17,918 nucleotides of DNA from positions 1 through 17,918 of the forward strand of contig CAJTOL010000047.1 of NCBI GenBank assembly GCA_910577645.1. The letters are read 5' to 3'. The stretch's first letter is position 1; the number at the start of each line of letters is the position of its first letter. Source of the DNA: an uncultured Lachnospiraceae bacterium (GTDB lineage: Bacteria; Bacillota; Clostridia; Lachnospirales; Lachnospiraceae). The notes under the pieces are model-generated. The model saw nothing but the letters and a program-made list of their open reading frames with translations. It was not told the DNA's origin and ran no database searches. The position numbers and the translations under genes are program-made. Of the stretch, positions 1-7,992 are shown one piece after another.

Positions 1-26
1 AACGCTGTCGTAATGGAATCTGGGAA

Positions 27-55
27 TTGTCAAAAAAGAAAGAATGTGGTATAAT
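27..55 (+). promoter_or_regulatory. Sigma-A promoter of aroE
   Basis: A -35 box TTGTCA (27-32) and a -10 box TATAAT (50-55) are separated by exactly 17 bases, and TG at 47-48 gives an extended -10. The predicted transcript start is near 62, leaving a short leader that carries the AGGAGG site at 71-76. This is seen directly in the sequence; activity is inferred from the match to consensus. Confidence 0.85.
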
Positions 56-84
56 GTTCCATCAACTTTCAGGAGGTATCTGCC

Positions 85-963
85 ATGACACAACCGCTGT
101 CTGCTTATGAAATTACCGGCCGCACCCGGCTCATCTGTCTGCTGGGAGATCCGGTAAGCCACAGCAAGTCCCCTATGATGCATAATGAAGGGTTCCGCCA
201 GCTCGGGTTGGACTACTGCTATCTGGCTTTTAAAGCAGACGAAAATACATTAGAAGCCACTGTAGATGGTTTAAAACGCTTAAATTGCCGGGGATTTAAT
301 CTGACCATGCCCTGCAAAAATAAAATGGCCGCTCTTTGCGACCATCTCTCACCTGCCGCCGGGATCGGCGGCTCCGTCAATACAGTTGTTAATGAAGAGG
401 GCGTCCTTACCGGGCATACCACCGACGGGCTGGGATTTCTGCGCTCTCTCAGGGAAGCCGGCCAGGAATATACCGGCCGGAAAATGGTACTGTTTGGCGC
501 CGGAGGCGCCGGCACTGCCATTCTGGTTCAGTCCGCTTTGGACGGAATGAAAGAAATCTCCGTATTCAGCCGTTCTTCCAGTCCCCTTATTGCCCGGACG
601 AAACAGATTGTGGATACGTTAAGCCGGCAGACTTCCTGCCGGATCAATCTTTTTGACTATGATGACGCCGTCCTTGCCCGTGAAATCGCCTCCGCCCAGA
701 TTCTGACCAACGCTACCAATATCGGCATGGCCCCGGATGTGGAGCGCTGCCTGCTGGCGGATGCTTCTTATTTTCATAAAGATCTGTTTGTAGCCGATGC
801 TATCTACAATCCTGTGGAAACCAGACTGTTAAAGCTGGCAAGAAATGCCGGATGCCGGACAGTCAACGGGCTGCCTATGCTGCTTTACCAGGGAGCAGAA
901 GCTTTCCGTCTTTGGACAGGGGAAGAATTGCCGGTGGAGATTGTGAAGAAGAAATATTTTTAG
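85..963 (+). CDS. aroE: Shikimate dehydrogenase (AroE/YdiB type)
   Basis: This is an NAD(P)-dependent shikimate (possibly quinate/shikimate) dehydrogenase of 292 residues, which interconverts 3-dehydroshikimate and shikimate in the cytosolic aromatic amino acid pathway. Visible family motifs in order are the substrate-binding SHSKSP (25-30), NLTMPCK with the catalytic lysine (about 72-78), N99, TTDGLGF with the catalytic aspartate (112-118), the glycine-rich dinucleotide loop GAGGAGTA (138-145), and a C-terminal GLPMLLYQGAEAF segment. The ATG at 85 follows AGGAGG by 8 bases. It stands alone on the plus strand with its own promoter; no other aro genes are in the window. Whether it is the biosynthetic AroE or a YdiB-like paralogue cannot be decided here; length and motifs fit either. 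Confidence 0.93.
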   Translation: MTQPLSAYEITGRTRLICLLGDPVSHSKSPMMHNEGFRQLGLDYCYLAFKADENTLEATVDGLKRLNCRGFNLTMPCKNKMAALCDHLSPAAGIGGSVNTVVNEEGVLTGHTTDGLGFLRSLREAGQEYTGRKMVLFGAGGAGTAILVQSALDGMKEISVFSRSSSPLIARTKQIVDTLSRQTSCRINLFDYDDAVLAREIASAQILTNATNIGMAPDVERCLLADASYFHKDLFVADAIYNPVETRLLKLARNAGCRTVNGLPMLLYQGAEAFRLWTGEELPVEIVKKKYF

Positions 964-1001
964 CTCAATCCGCATCCCGGATTTTTCAACAAACCAAAAT
1001 A

Positions 1002-1026
1002 CGGGAATTACATTTAGTAATTCCCG
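1002..1026. terminator. Hairpin between convergent aroE and L,D-transpeptidase
   Basis: A perfect 9-base inverted repeat CGGGAATTA / TAATTCCCG encloses a 7-base loop. It lies just past the aroE stop and overlaps the last codons and stop (TAA, 1014-1016) of the convergent gene, so it can serve both directions. T-tracts on either side are short (ATATTTTC on plus, TATTTTGG on minus), so termination strength is uncertain. Confidence 0.6.
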
Positions 1027-1919
1027 ATATTTTCACTTAAATCCAGCAGCACCTTGGCCCCCGGTTTCAGCTGACGCAAAATCTCCGCCATATCTTCCTC
1101 CGGAATCCCTACACAGCCGGCGGTTCCGTAGCCGTTGGTACAGTGTAAAAACAGGGCTGATCCCTTGCGGGGTGTTCCGGCAGTATTATATCCCATATCC
1201 AGGCAGTAATTATAAACCGCCCCATATGCGGACAAGTGCTCTGATTTTCCTTTATCAAACACATCCCCTGTCACATTGATATCCACAAATTGGTTATAAT
1301 AAGGAGAATTCGAATCTCCCACCCAATAATGAGCCGGGGTTACATGGGTATAAGGAAGGGCAGTTCCCGGATTCTCTTTGTTTCCAAATACCATCCCGGC
1401 CGTATACAGCCCCACAGGAGTCTTTTCGTCCCCTTCTATCTGTTTTCCCATTCCCTTCCGGCCCATACGTCCCTCAGAATCCACCAGGACAGTCCACTGG
1501 TACTGAGCCGGATCGGAACCGGTACTGTTTTTCTGGTACAGAGTCACTCTGGCATAAGTATCGTCATGGCCTGCGATAACAATCATCTGCTCCACATCCT
1601 CTGCCTGGGCGGCAGTCAGCTGTCGGATGTCGTAAGTAAGGCCCTGAAGGGAGTCCACCGGCACGCCTGGAAGTTCTTCCGAATTTTCTAAAGCCTCCTC
1701 CTGTTGAACAGTGTCAGTTTTCTGCCCCGATTCTGCCGGAAATTGGCCGGCGCCGCTGTCTTTGCGGATCACGCCCCCTTTTCCCTCCTCCGGCAAAAGG
1801 CTTCTTCCGTCAGCCATTCCCGGGCCATCTTTAACATTTGCAAGTACCGGCCCGGAAAGCAGCATCAGCATCACTCCCACAGCCATACCGGCTCCTAAAT
1901 ATTTGTATCTTTTTTTCAT
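1014..1919 (-). CDS. Secreted or membrane-anchored L,D-transpeptidase (YkuD domain)
   Basis: This 301-residue protein starts with a signal or anchor sequence (MKKRYK, then a hydrophobic run to about residue 27 ending LSGPVLA). A low-complexity Glu/Gly/Ser linker follows to about residue 90, then a C-terminal YkuD domain. The catalytic signature H-x9-C is visible as HCTNGYGTAGCVGIP, with H259 and nucleophile C269. The family forms 3-3 peptidoglycan crosslinks or attaches proteins to the wall outside the membrane. A longer reading frame exists, but the ATG at 1919 is chosen because an AGGAGG site lies just upstream and the signal peptide begins there. Its ATG overlaps the stop of the upstream kinase-like gene in an ATGA, so the two are translationally coupled. 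Confidence 0.88.
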   Translation of the reverse strand: MKKRYKYLGAGMAVGVMLMLLSGPVLANVKDGPGMADGRSLLPEEGKGGVIRKDSGAGQFPAESGQKTDTVQQEEALENSEELPGVPVDSLQGLTYDIRQLTAAQAEDVEQMIVIAGHDDTYARVTLYQKNSTGSDPAQYQWTVLVDSEGRMGRKGMGKQIEGDEKTPVGLYTAGMVFGNKENPGTALPYTHVTPAHYWVGDSNSPYYNQFVDINVTGDVFDKGKSEHLSAYGAVYNYCLDMGYNTAGTPRKGSALFLHCTNGYGTAGCVGIPEEDMAEILRQLKPGAKVLLDLSENIGNY

Positions 1920-2986
1920 GTCAAGTCTCCTCCTGTTTCTTTCAGTTTCCGGCATCTTTTTAACACCGTTTCCCATTGCTTTTCTTCTAAATCCTCCGGC
2001 CTTTCCATCTCCATAATTTTGTCAAAATCCAGCTTTACATGGCCAATCGCCTTATACGCGGCCTGCCGCAGTGTCTCGTCCTCCTCTGAAGTCTGAGACG
2101 GGATATCCTCCTCATCTGAAAAAGCATGATCGTGATCCATCAGGGGATAAAGGCCTGAAATATTCCCATTTCGGTTGTCCATAAAAAACCCGAAATTCCC
2201 TCCATGGCGATCTTCATTTCCCAGAATGTAGTCTGCCACCTGCATTTTATAGTAATTAGCACTGTCTATTTGCTTTACCAAATCGTATTCGTTTTTATTG
2301 TGACGTTCACAGTATACCTGAAAATCTTCCCACGGCACAATAGCCATCTCTTCTGAGGAGATAATCCTGCACTTTACGATTTTTTCACCGCTATTATAGA
2401 TTTTATCAATATGGGGCTGATCTGCCACTGCTTTCAGCTTTTCTTCCTCTGCCTGACTATAGCTTACATGTGGGATCTTTAAAGCATCTAAAATCCTGCT
2501 GGCCGGAAGTTCTTTTTTGCCAACTTTATATAGGCACAGCCCTTCCGCATCCCGAATCCATGCCTTGGCCGCCATCCCCTGGGCCGTAAACTCCGGAGTA
2601 TGGACTTTTTGCCCCAGGTGGAAAAATGTCCTGCTGACGCCAAAAAGGGCCGTTTCAGCAACCGTTTTCTCCAGCGGATTAGCAAACAAGCTTACCTTTT
2701 TCCAATCAAGCTCTTCCCCCTCTTCTTTCATCCAATAGGAATCCGAAAGGGAAGTAAAATGGAATAGCCGGGCAATTAAATAGGGATTGCTCTGACTAAT
2801 GCGGAAACCGGCCAACAGCTTTTTGGCATTGGTTCTTCCAATATTCATGCCGCGTGATTCTGTCCAGCCATGCATAACATCATCATAGTTTACATCCGGA
2901 TATCGAAGGGATATGGGCAGCAGATTATAATTTAATATCTTACACCTGTATTCTTCTATTTCTAAAACAGGCGTATCCTTTAACAT
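1916..2986 (-). CDS. HipA/CtkA-like protein kinase
   Basis: The protein resembles the HipA-like/CtkA serine-threonine kinase group. The catalytic-loop motif GNEDRHGGNFGF and the metal-binding LMDHDHAF are both present in the C-terminal half, with the usual HipA-type N-terminal lobe replaced by a shorter region. No HipB-type antitoxin gene is adjacent, so a toxin-antitoxin role is not supported. The open frame extends upstream to a TTG at 3106 and an ATG at 3073, but a TTGATA-17-TATAAT promoter lies over both, so a downstream start is likelier. The ATG at 2986 (MLKDTPV) is given; a GTG at 3013 with AGGA 8 bases upstream is an alternative. Its stop overlaps the L,D-transpeptidase start. Kinase fold is well supported; the substrate is unknown. 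Confidence 0.75.
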   Translation of the reverse strand: MLKDTPVLEIEEYRCKILNYNLLPISLRYPDVNYDDVMHGWTESRGMNIGRTNAKKLLAGFRISQSNPYLIARLFHFTSLSDSYWMKEEGEELDWKKVSLFANPLEKTVAETALFGVSRTFFHLGQKVHTPEFTAQGMAAKAWIRDAEGLCLYKVGKKELPASRILDALKIPHVSYSQAEEEKLKAVADQPHIDKIYNSGEKIVKCRIISSEEMAIVPWEDFQVYCERHNKNEYDLVKQIDSANYYKMQVADYILGNEDRHGGNFGFFMDNRNGNISGLYPLMDHDHAFSDEEDIPSQTSEEDETLRQAAYKAIGHVKLDFDKIMEMERPEDLEEKQWETVLKRCRKLKETGGDLT

Positions 2987-3071
2987 GAGATATGTCTTTT
3001 TAATCTCTTTCACCTCATTATCCTGCAATAGATTCTCACCTGACTCATGAAATATCTGATCAAGTATTCCC

Positions 3072-3100
3072 ATTATACCATTCTTCTTGTGGTTTATCAA
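3072..3100 (-). promoter_or_regulatory. Promoter of the kinase/L,D-transpeptidase unit
   Basis: Read on the minus strand, TTGATA (3100-3095), a 17-base spacer and TATAAT (3077-3072) with an extended TGG just before the -10 form a near-consensus sigma-A promoter. It overlaps the first possible start codons of the kinase frame, which argues that translation begins further downstream. Confidence 0.75.
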
Positions 3101-3135
3101 TTGCAACCGTTCAGGTGCACAATCAGGAAGTTTTT

Positions 3136-3654
3136 TTATACTGATTCATAAAAAACCAGTTCTTCCACCGGGATTCTGGTCTGTGAATGGCGTTCCGGGT
3201 CAGCCGCTTCCTCGTCTGAATACCCAACTGCAAGGATATTGATGGGTTCCAGATTATCCGGCAGCTCCAACTCCCTGCGTATCACATCCGGTTTAAAATA
3301 ACATATCCAGACGGATCCAAGGCCCAATTCCGCTGCCTGCAGCATCATGTGGTCTGTTAATATGGAGGCGTCTATGTCAGCAGTCTGCTTTTTATCAAAC
3401 GGGCGCACCCATGCCTTTTTGTGGTCAGCACAGGCAATAATCGCAAGCGGCGCGCCGTAAAGGTTGGCGCCTTTCCCTATCTTTGCAAGCCCCTCTCTGC
3501 TCTGGACAACAATCAGACGAACCGGCTGAAGGTTGGCTGCTGTAGGCGCTACATGGGCAGCCTCCAAAATCTTTTTCAGTTTTTCCTCCTCAATCTTTTT
3601 GTCCTTGTAACTCCGGACAGAATAACGCTTCTTTGCAATTTCGATAAAATCCAT
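3136..3654 (-). CDS. Nitroreductase family protein
   Basis: This 172-residue FMN-dependent oxidoreductase belongs to the short nitroreductase family, which reduces nitro compounds, quinones or flavins with NAD(P)H. The N-terminal RYSVRSY motif, APTAANLQP (phosphate and flavin contacts) and the late GLGSVWIC motif are visible. The start is supported by an AGAGGA site about 10 bases upstream. It lies divergently from an HxlR-family regulator across a 147-base spacer, an arrangement common for redox- or electrophile-responsive nitroreductases. The physiological substrate is not predictable. Confidence 0.9.
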   Translation of the reverse strand: MDFIEIAKKRYSVRSYKDKKIEEEKLKKILEAAHVAPTAANLQPVRLIVVQSREGLAKIGKGANLYGAPLAIIACADHKKAWVRPFDKKQTADIDASILTDHMMLQAAELGLGSVWICYFKPDVIRRELELPDNLEPINILAVGYSDEEAADPERHSQTRIPVEELVFYESV

Positions 3655-3750
3655 AGTAGCAAATCCTCTCTTTCTGTTATATACTAGGCGTGTTAACTAC
3701 CGTTATCCCTATTTTACCAAGACAAAAATATTCTGCAAGAATGCACTTTT

Positions 3751-3776
3751 AGGGTAGATACTTCCCAAAAGGGTAG
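3751..3776. promoter_or_regulatory. Candidate HxlR operator: two AGGGTAG direct repeats
   Basis: AGGGTAG occurs at 3751-3757 and again at 3770-3776, 19 bases apart, in the spacer between nitroreductase and HxlR genes and close to the HxlR start. HxlR/YodB-type regulators usually autoregulate and control a divergent partner, so this is a plausible binding region. No convincing consensus promoter was found for either gene in this spacer. Confidence 0.35.
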
Positions 3777-3801
3777 CGATAAAAAGGAGTAGATACAAAC
3801 A

Positions 3802-4191
3802 ATGGAATATTCAAAAGACCAGTTTAATTGCCCTGTAGAGGCCACCTTATTTCTGATTGGAGGGAAATATAAACCCCTCATCCTCTGGTATCTTATCGAA
3901 AAACCGCTCCACTATATGGAGCTGCAGCGTATGATCCCGAAAGCAACGCCCAAAATGCTGTCACAACAGTTACATGACTTGGAGAAATCCGGGATGCTGC
4001 ACCGGGAAGTCATCCCGAATAAACCGCCCAGAACCCTGTACTCCCTCACTCCATTTGGGCGGAGCATCATTCCCGTATTAGATGCCATGTGCACTTGGGG
4101 CGCAGGCTTTTTGGAGGGGCTGGATATCCAGCCGTCTTGCGGTACTAAAAAAGAGGAGCATTTTATTGCAGGCGGTCATATTCTTCCATAA
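3802..4191 (+). CDS. HxlR-family transcriptional regulator
   Basis: This is a 129-residue winged-helix DNA-binding protein of the HxlR (YodB/HypR/YtfH) family. The conserved N-terminal Cys (C10, in NCPVEATL), the LIGGKYKPLILW helix, the recognition region TPKMLSQQLHDLEKSG and the wing YSLTPFGRSI are visible. In YodB and HypR the matching Cys senses quinones and disulfide stress, so redox control of the divergent nitroreductase is a reasonable inference. An AGGAG site lies upstream with rather long spacing. The 3' end overlaps the convergent dehydrogenase remnant by 29 bases, and the last 15 or so residues do not look family-like. Confidence 0.88.
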   Translation: MEYSKDQFNCPVEATLFLIGGKYKPLILWYLIEKPLHYMELQRMIPKATPKMLSQQLHDLEKSGMLHREVIPNKPPRTLYSLTPFGRSIIPVLDAMCTWGAGFLEGLDIQPSCGTKKEEHFIAGGHILP

Positions 4192-4864
4192 CCATATTCA
4201 TGAGCTTTTCTTCTTCTGATATCCCAAGAATCTGCGCGGCGGCAGTCCTTATTCCTTTTTGGGCAATCATTTCCTGCATTTTTACCGCATTGAGATCCTC
4301 CCTGTCATCATAGGCAAGTCCATACGCAATGGCCTTGGCAATATTCACAGGCTCAATTCCATGTTTTAGGCAATACATAGCAGCACCGGTAAGACGATCA
4401 TGCCTCCCTAATTTTCGGACAGGGTTTTCCGCTACCCGGCTAATCAGTTCTATCTCGTCTTCCTTTGCTTTCATGCTGCACCCCACCATTTCTAATTGTT
4501 CTAAAGTTGGATGAAATTCCGCGCGGATTCCCGCGGACGCCTCTGCCAGGCACCCTTTCATAAGAGCCGCAATTTCATCATCCCGTTCCGCATCTTGTGT
4601 TGTGGTATATCCCTTTACATACCCGGCGTAAGCGCAGGCGGCATGGGAGCAGTTGTGGACAAACAATTTAATATCCTTCAAAAATTCAACTTCATCACAT
4701 ACCTGCATCCATTTTTTTGGCACCTGAGTTACATCTGCTTTCTTCCATTCCTCATGCTGTACCTTAAACCCGGCATCAGTCTTTACACAAATCGGTAAAG
4801 GGCGGATACCCATACTTCTGGCACGGCATACATCAATCACAAAAGCAGAATAATTTGACTCATT
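4163..4864 (-). pseudogene. Mannitol-1-phosphate dehydrogenase-like gene, N-terminal half missing
   Basis: The reading frame encodes about 225 residues matching only the C-terminal helical domain of the mannitol dehydrogenase family (MtlD/UxuB-like). KLFVHNCSHAACAYAGYVKG corresponds to the conserved KLF-x-N-x-x-HA-x-AY-x-GY block, and RKLGRHDRLTGAA to the RKL-x-x-x-DRL block. The N-terminal Rossmann domain that binds NAD is absent, so the product should be inactive. The only possible start, GTG at 4840, has no good ribosome binding site. Upstream it remains open to a TAG at 4867-4865, which is also the stop of the DUF1016 remnant in the same frame. The simplest reading is that arrival or collapse of the restriction island deleted the 5' half. 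Confidence 0.78.
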
Positions 4865-5371
4865 CTATTCTGCCAATGTAACTGCTTCATCAAAACTTCG
4901 GCTCTTTCCAGCACACATCGCCGTATATTCTACCACTATTAATTCATGAGAGTTGACCGCTTCAATTTCGTAAAAATGCCGCTCGTCCGCATTGTCAATA
5001 CGCATGAGTTTCAGGTAATGGGACCAACTGAGATAAAACCGTCTGCCTGTTTTTGTAACGGGCAGATTCTCGAATTGGCTAAACACTGTTTCGCCAATCT
5101 GGTCGTGGGCATAAACACGATAAAACTGCCGGATGTTTTTCAGATTCCCCACCGAAAAACCTTTGCCAAATTGAGCAGTCAAATATTCAGAGAGTTCCTG
5201 CAAAATCTGTTTGCCATAGGCGGCACGATTTTTCCCGTTCTGTTCTTCCTCTACGATGATCCGGCCAATTTCAAAATAGGCATAGACCATGGTGAGATTA
5301 ACTGCTGTTTTGGCGTTCTTTCTGGCATTTTCCAAAATATCCGCAATGTTTTTCAAAAATCCGTCGTTCAT
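4865..5371 (-). CDS. DUF1016 N-terminal domain protein, truncated (PDDEXK nuclease half lost)
   Basis: The 168-residue product matches the N-terminal domain of DUF1016/YhcG-type proteins: QEL and GKGFSVGNLKNIRQFY, then LSWSHYLKLMRI and HFYEIEA. Full members are around 330 to 350 residues and end in a PDDEXK nuclease domain. Here the similarity stops after FYEIEA (about 4960) and an unrelated tail of some 25 residues leads to a TAG. It starts 12 bases after the Mod stop, behind a strong GGAGGGGG site, so it was the next gene of that operon. The remaining domain is helical and not expected to cut DNA on its own. Confidence 0.8.
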   Translation of the reverse strand: MNDGFLKNIADILENARKNAKTAVNLTMVYAYFEIGRIIVEEEQNGKNRAAYGKQILQELSEYLTAQFGKGFSVGNLKNIRQFYRVYAHDQIGETVFSQFENLPVTKTGRRFYLSWSHYLKLMRIDNADERHFYEIEAVNSHELIVVEYTAMCAGKSRSFDEAVTLAE

Positions 5372-5383
5372 ATCGCCCCCTCC

Positions 5384-7294
5384 TTACAAGACCTTTACTC
5401 TGGTATCCGGGGCCAGCATCTTGAAGATTTCACCCACATTGATCTTGGTGGGGCTGTCGGCAAAGCTACTGTCCCGGAACACCGCCCGGAGGGGCTGACG
5501 CTTGGCGATCTCCTTGATAACGGTATCGGGGATATTCTCGTCAAAGCAGCCGATCAGGTCGCCATCGTTGTAGGTGTGGACGGTGCAGCCCTCAATTTGC
5601 TCGGAGGTGTGGGGCATAGACAGAGGCAGGCCCCACTCCAGCAGGCAGCCAAACAGCAAGTCCAGGTCGGTGCGGTCGGGCTTGATGTTGCTTTCCAGCA
5701 GAGAGAGCATATCCTGACTATACTCCCCGGCGGAGTAATATACATCGTTCATGTTGGTGTCATCCAGCTTGAACACACGGAAACCACTGTCAAAGGGCTT
5801 GCCGGGGTTGTCTGCGGCGATTTTCGTAGCGGCGCGGCGGATGCGCTCTTTTGCAAGTTCAGTCAAAATATGAGAACGCCCAAGTTCATCGAGTATTGAA
5901 ACAGCATTTTCTGCTATACGCTTCGCATTTGCGGAAGAACTGTTCCGCATCGGATCAATATTTTCTGGCAACTGAACAAGGATATATTTATGCTTTCCTC
6001 CTTCGATATTTGACCTCATTACGGCTTCAGCAGTTGTACCGGAGCCGCTAAAGAAATCAAGAACAATGTCATCATCACTTAATCCGAACCCAAGGAGGAA
6101 GAGAAGTAAATCTACTGGTTTTGGATTTGAAAAAACATCTTTCTTAAAGTATTCATATACATCGTTTGATCCAGAACTTGTAGTACCGCGATCTGTAATC
6201 ACTGGTTCAGTAGTAAAAATACTTCGAGGAGTTTTTCCGAGTGGAATTCTCTGCTTAAACTGGACGGACCACTTTTCTCCGATTTTGATAATGCGGATTT
6301 CACCTGCTTTAATATCTGCATCAAATCGAGCTTTAGAGCGCAACCAACTTATTGCATTGCCATCATCATCATATTCTAATACAGTTCCATCAGGACAAAT
6401 AATTGGATAATATTGTTTTCCAGCTTTTCTTTTGAATGTATCCCAGAAAAACCTACCAACACTATCTATTTCTTTGTATCGTTTGATATAGGCTTCCGAA
6501 TATGTTTCATAAAACTCGCCCAGTAATGCAATGTTTCGAGCGTAAACAAGTATATATTCATGCTCAATGGCTATGTGCTTTGCGTCATTACCACCGCCTT
6601 TTTTATTTTGCCAAACCAACTGTGCAATAAAGTTTGTAGCACCGAAAACCTCATCACAAATGTTCTTGAGATTTCTCACTTCACTATCATCAATGGAAAT
6701 AAAAATTACGCCATCATCTTTTAGCAAGTTCTTTGAAAGCTTCAATCGGGAAAAAATCATGCTACACCAATCGGAATGAAACCGCCCGTTGTTGTCCGTG
6801 TTCCTAAAAAGCCGGTCGCCGTTCTCATCCACCTGACCAGATTCCTCGCTGTACTCCTCCTGGCTCTGGACAAAATCGTCCCGGTAGATGAAGTCGTTGC
6901 CGGTATTATACGGCGGGTCGATGTAGATCATCTTCACCTTGCCCAGATAGCTCTCCTGCAACAGCTTCAGCACTTCCAGATTGTCGCCCTCAATATAGAG
7001 GTTCTCGGTGCTGTCCCAGTCCACGCTCTCCGCCGGACAGGGCCGCAGGGTCTTGCGGATGGGACGGTTAACCTCCACAATGGCAGCCTTCTTGCCCACC
7101 CAGGTAAATTCGTAGGCCTCATCGCCCTCCAGCACCACGTCGGACAACATCTGCCGCAACAATTCAAGGTTGACCGCCTTTTTCAGCTTACCGTCCACGC
7201 CCCGGGCCTCGGTCACGCAGGCAGGGAACAGGGCGGCAAGTTTTTCAATGTGGGCCTGAGCCAGATCAGGCGTTTCCATTTTCAGCTTATCCAT
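5384..7294 (-). CDS. Type III-like DNA methyltransferase (Mod), beta class
   Basis: This 636-residue protein is a site-specific adenine N6 methyltransferase of the Type III Mod kind. Motif IV DPPYNTG is at 126-132 and precedes motif I, LDFFSGSGTT (412-421), the order that defines the beta class; the target recognition region lies between them. The start at 7294 is chosen over an upstream in-frame ATG because it has GGAGG 8 bases before it and overlaps the preceding gene's stop (TGATG). The central stretch, about residues 173 to 476, is clearly more AT-rich than the two ends, pointing to exchange of the recognition region. No Res helicase/nuclease gene follows, so this is likely an orphan methylase now. 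Confidence 0.92.
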   Translation of the reverse strand: MDKLKMETPDLAQAHIEKLAALFPACVTEARGVDGKLKKAVNLELLRQMLSDVVLEGDEAYEFTWVGKKAAIVEVNRPIRKTLRPCPAESVDWDSTENLYIEGDNLEVLKLLQESYLGKVKMIYIDPPYNTGNDFIYRDDFVQSQEEYSEESGQVDENGDRLFRNTDNNGRFHSDWCSMIFSRLKLSKNLLKDDGVIFISIDDSEVRNLKNICDEVFGATNFIAQLVWQNKKGGGNDAKHIAIEHEYILVYARNIALLGEFYETYSEAYIKRYKEIDSVGRFFWDTFKRKAGKQYYPIICPDGTVLEYDDDGNAISWLRSKARFDADIKAGEIRIIKIGEKWSVQFKQRIPLGKTPRSIFTTEPVITDRGTTSSGSNDVYEYFKKDVFSNPKPVDLLLFLLGFGLSDDDIVLDFFSGSGTTAEAVMRSNIEGGKHKYILVQLPENIDPMRNSSSANAKRIAENAVSILDELGRSHILTELAKERIRRAATKIAADNPGKPFDSGFRVFKLDDTNMNDVYYSAGEYSQDMLSLLESNIKPDRTDLDLLFGCLLEWGLPLSMPHTSEQIEGCTVHTYNDGDLIGCFDENIPDTVIKEIAKRQPLRAVFRDSSFADSPTKINVGEIFKMLAPDTRVKVL

Positions 7295-7662
7295 CACTTC
7301 AAACCTCCATCCTGATGTTCGTTGGCAATTTTTCTCATCGTTTTGCAAAATTCATCAAAGGCTTTGCCCTTTTGTTTTGCTTGTAAATAGTCCAGTTTCC
7401 ATGATAGATCAGAAATCAGATTAACATCAGAAGCAGAGGCTAACAGCACTCTATTCCCTTGCAGTGGGAAAATCAGGTTGAATACAACTACATTTTCCGG
7501 GTGTTTCCTATTGACTGTATCTATTTGCATTCTGACTTGGTGCATATCAATTGGTTTCTGCGATAGCACATAACGGATACTCTCAATATCCCTTTTCATG
7601 TCGCTTTGGTCATGTAAAAAGTGAGCTTTTTCAAAAATATCTACTGCCTCTTTTTCAGTCAT
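7294..7662 (-). CDS. Unrecognised 122-residue protein in the restriction island
   Basis: I do not recognise this family. The product is soluble, starts with a helical MTEKEAVDIFEKAHFLHDQ segment, has a central beta-like stretch (ENVVVFNLIFPLQGNRVLLASAS) and ends with a charged helix. A GGAGG site precedes the ATG. Its start overlaps the stop of the upstream DUF4391 remnant (ATGA) and its stop overlaps the Mod start (TGATG), so it sits tightly coupled inside the operon and was probably co-inherited with Mod. It is intact while the genes before and after it are broken. An accessory role to the modification enzyme is a guess from position only. Confidence 0.7.
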   Translation of the reverse strand: MTEKEAVDIFEKAHFLHDQSDMKRDIESIRYVLSQKPIDMHQVRMQIDTVNRKHPENVVVFNLIFPLQGNRVLLASASDVNLISDLSWKLDYLQAKQKGKAFDEFCKTMRKIANEHQDGGLK

Positions 7663-7992
7663 AATAATTCCTCCAACGCTTTTTTCAGCTTTTTCAATTC
7701 AGTATTCAGTTGCACCTGTTTATCAAATAGACCGTCCACGCCTGATACTTGCCCCCATATTCCAGCAAAAACAGACTATGTCAGGGTATCTCTTTGTCAA
7801 TCTGCCGCTGGACGGCCTCGTCCGGCGGCGACGCGGACAGGCAAACCTCGAACACCTCGATCTCCGTCACGGCTTCCCCGGCGACAAGGTTCATCGTGGA
7901 GGGGCGATTTTGTTGCGCCACCAAATCACCCTGATCTGCTCCACAAAGATGCGCTTCCATGTTGGGGAAATGGTAATGTTTTCATAAATCTT
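7659..7992 (-). pseudogene. DUF4391 protein gene, frameshifted and internally deleted
   Basis: Reading three frames together recovers a DUF4391-like protein. KIYENITISPTWKRIFVEQI (from about 7992) leads to WRNKIAPP; a one-base shift near 7896 continues as MNLVAGEAVTEIEVFEV; after a TGA at 7783-7781 the same frame resumes HSLFLLEYGGKYQAWTVY; and near 7735 another shift with loss of the middle leads to the coiled C-terminus LFDKQVQLNTELKKLKKALE. The intact family is usually a little over 200 residues and sits between a helicase and a methyltransferase in Type III-like islands, exactly the position here. Its 5' end is fused to the helicase stub. The family assignment is from memory of the sequence pattern. 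Confidence 0.7.

Noticed and set aside
1916..3106. HipBA toxin-antitoxin module
   Set aside because: The kinase is HipA-like, but no HTH antitoxin gene lies next to it; its partner is an L,D-transpeptidase.
4946..5899. Long plus-strand open frame of 317 codons
   Set aside because: It is the antisense of mod and the DUF1016 gene. It has no family motifs, while the minus strand shows clear methyltransferase motifs.
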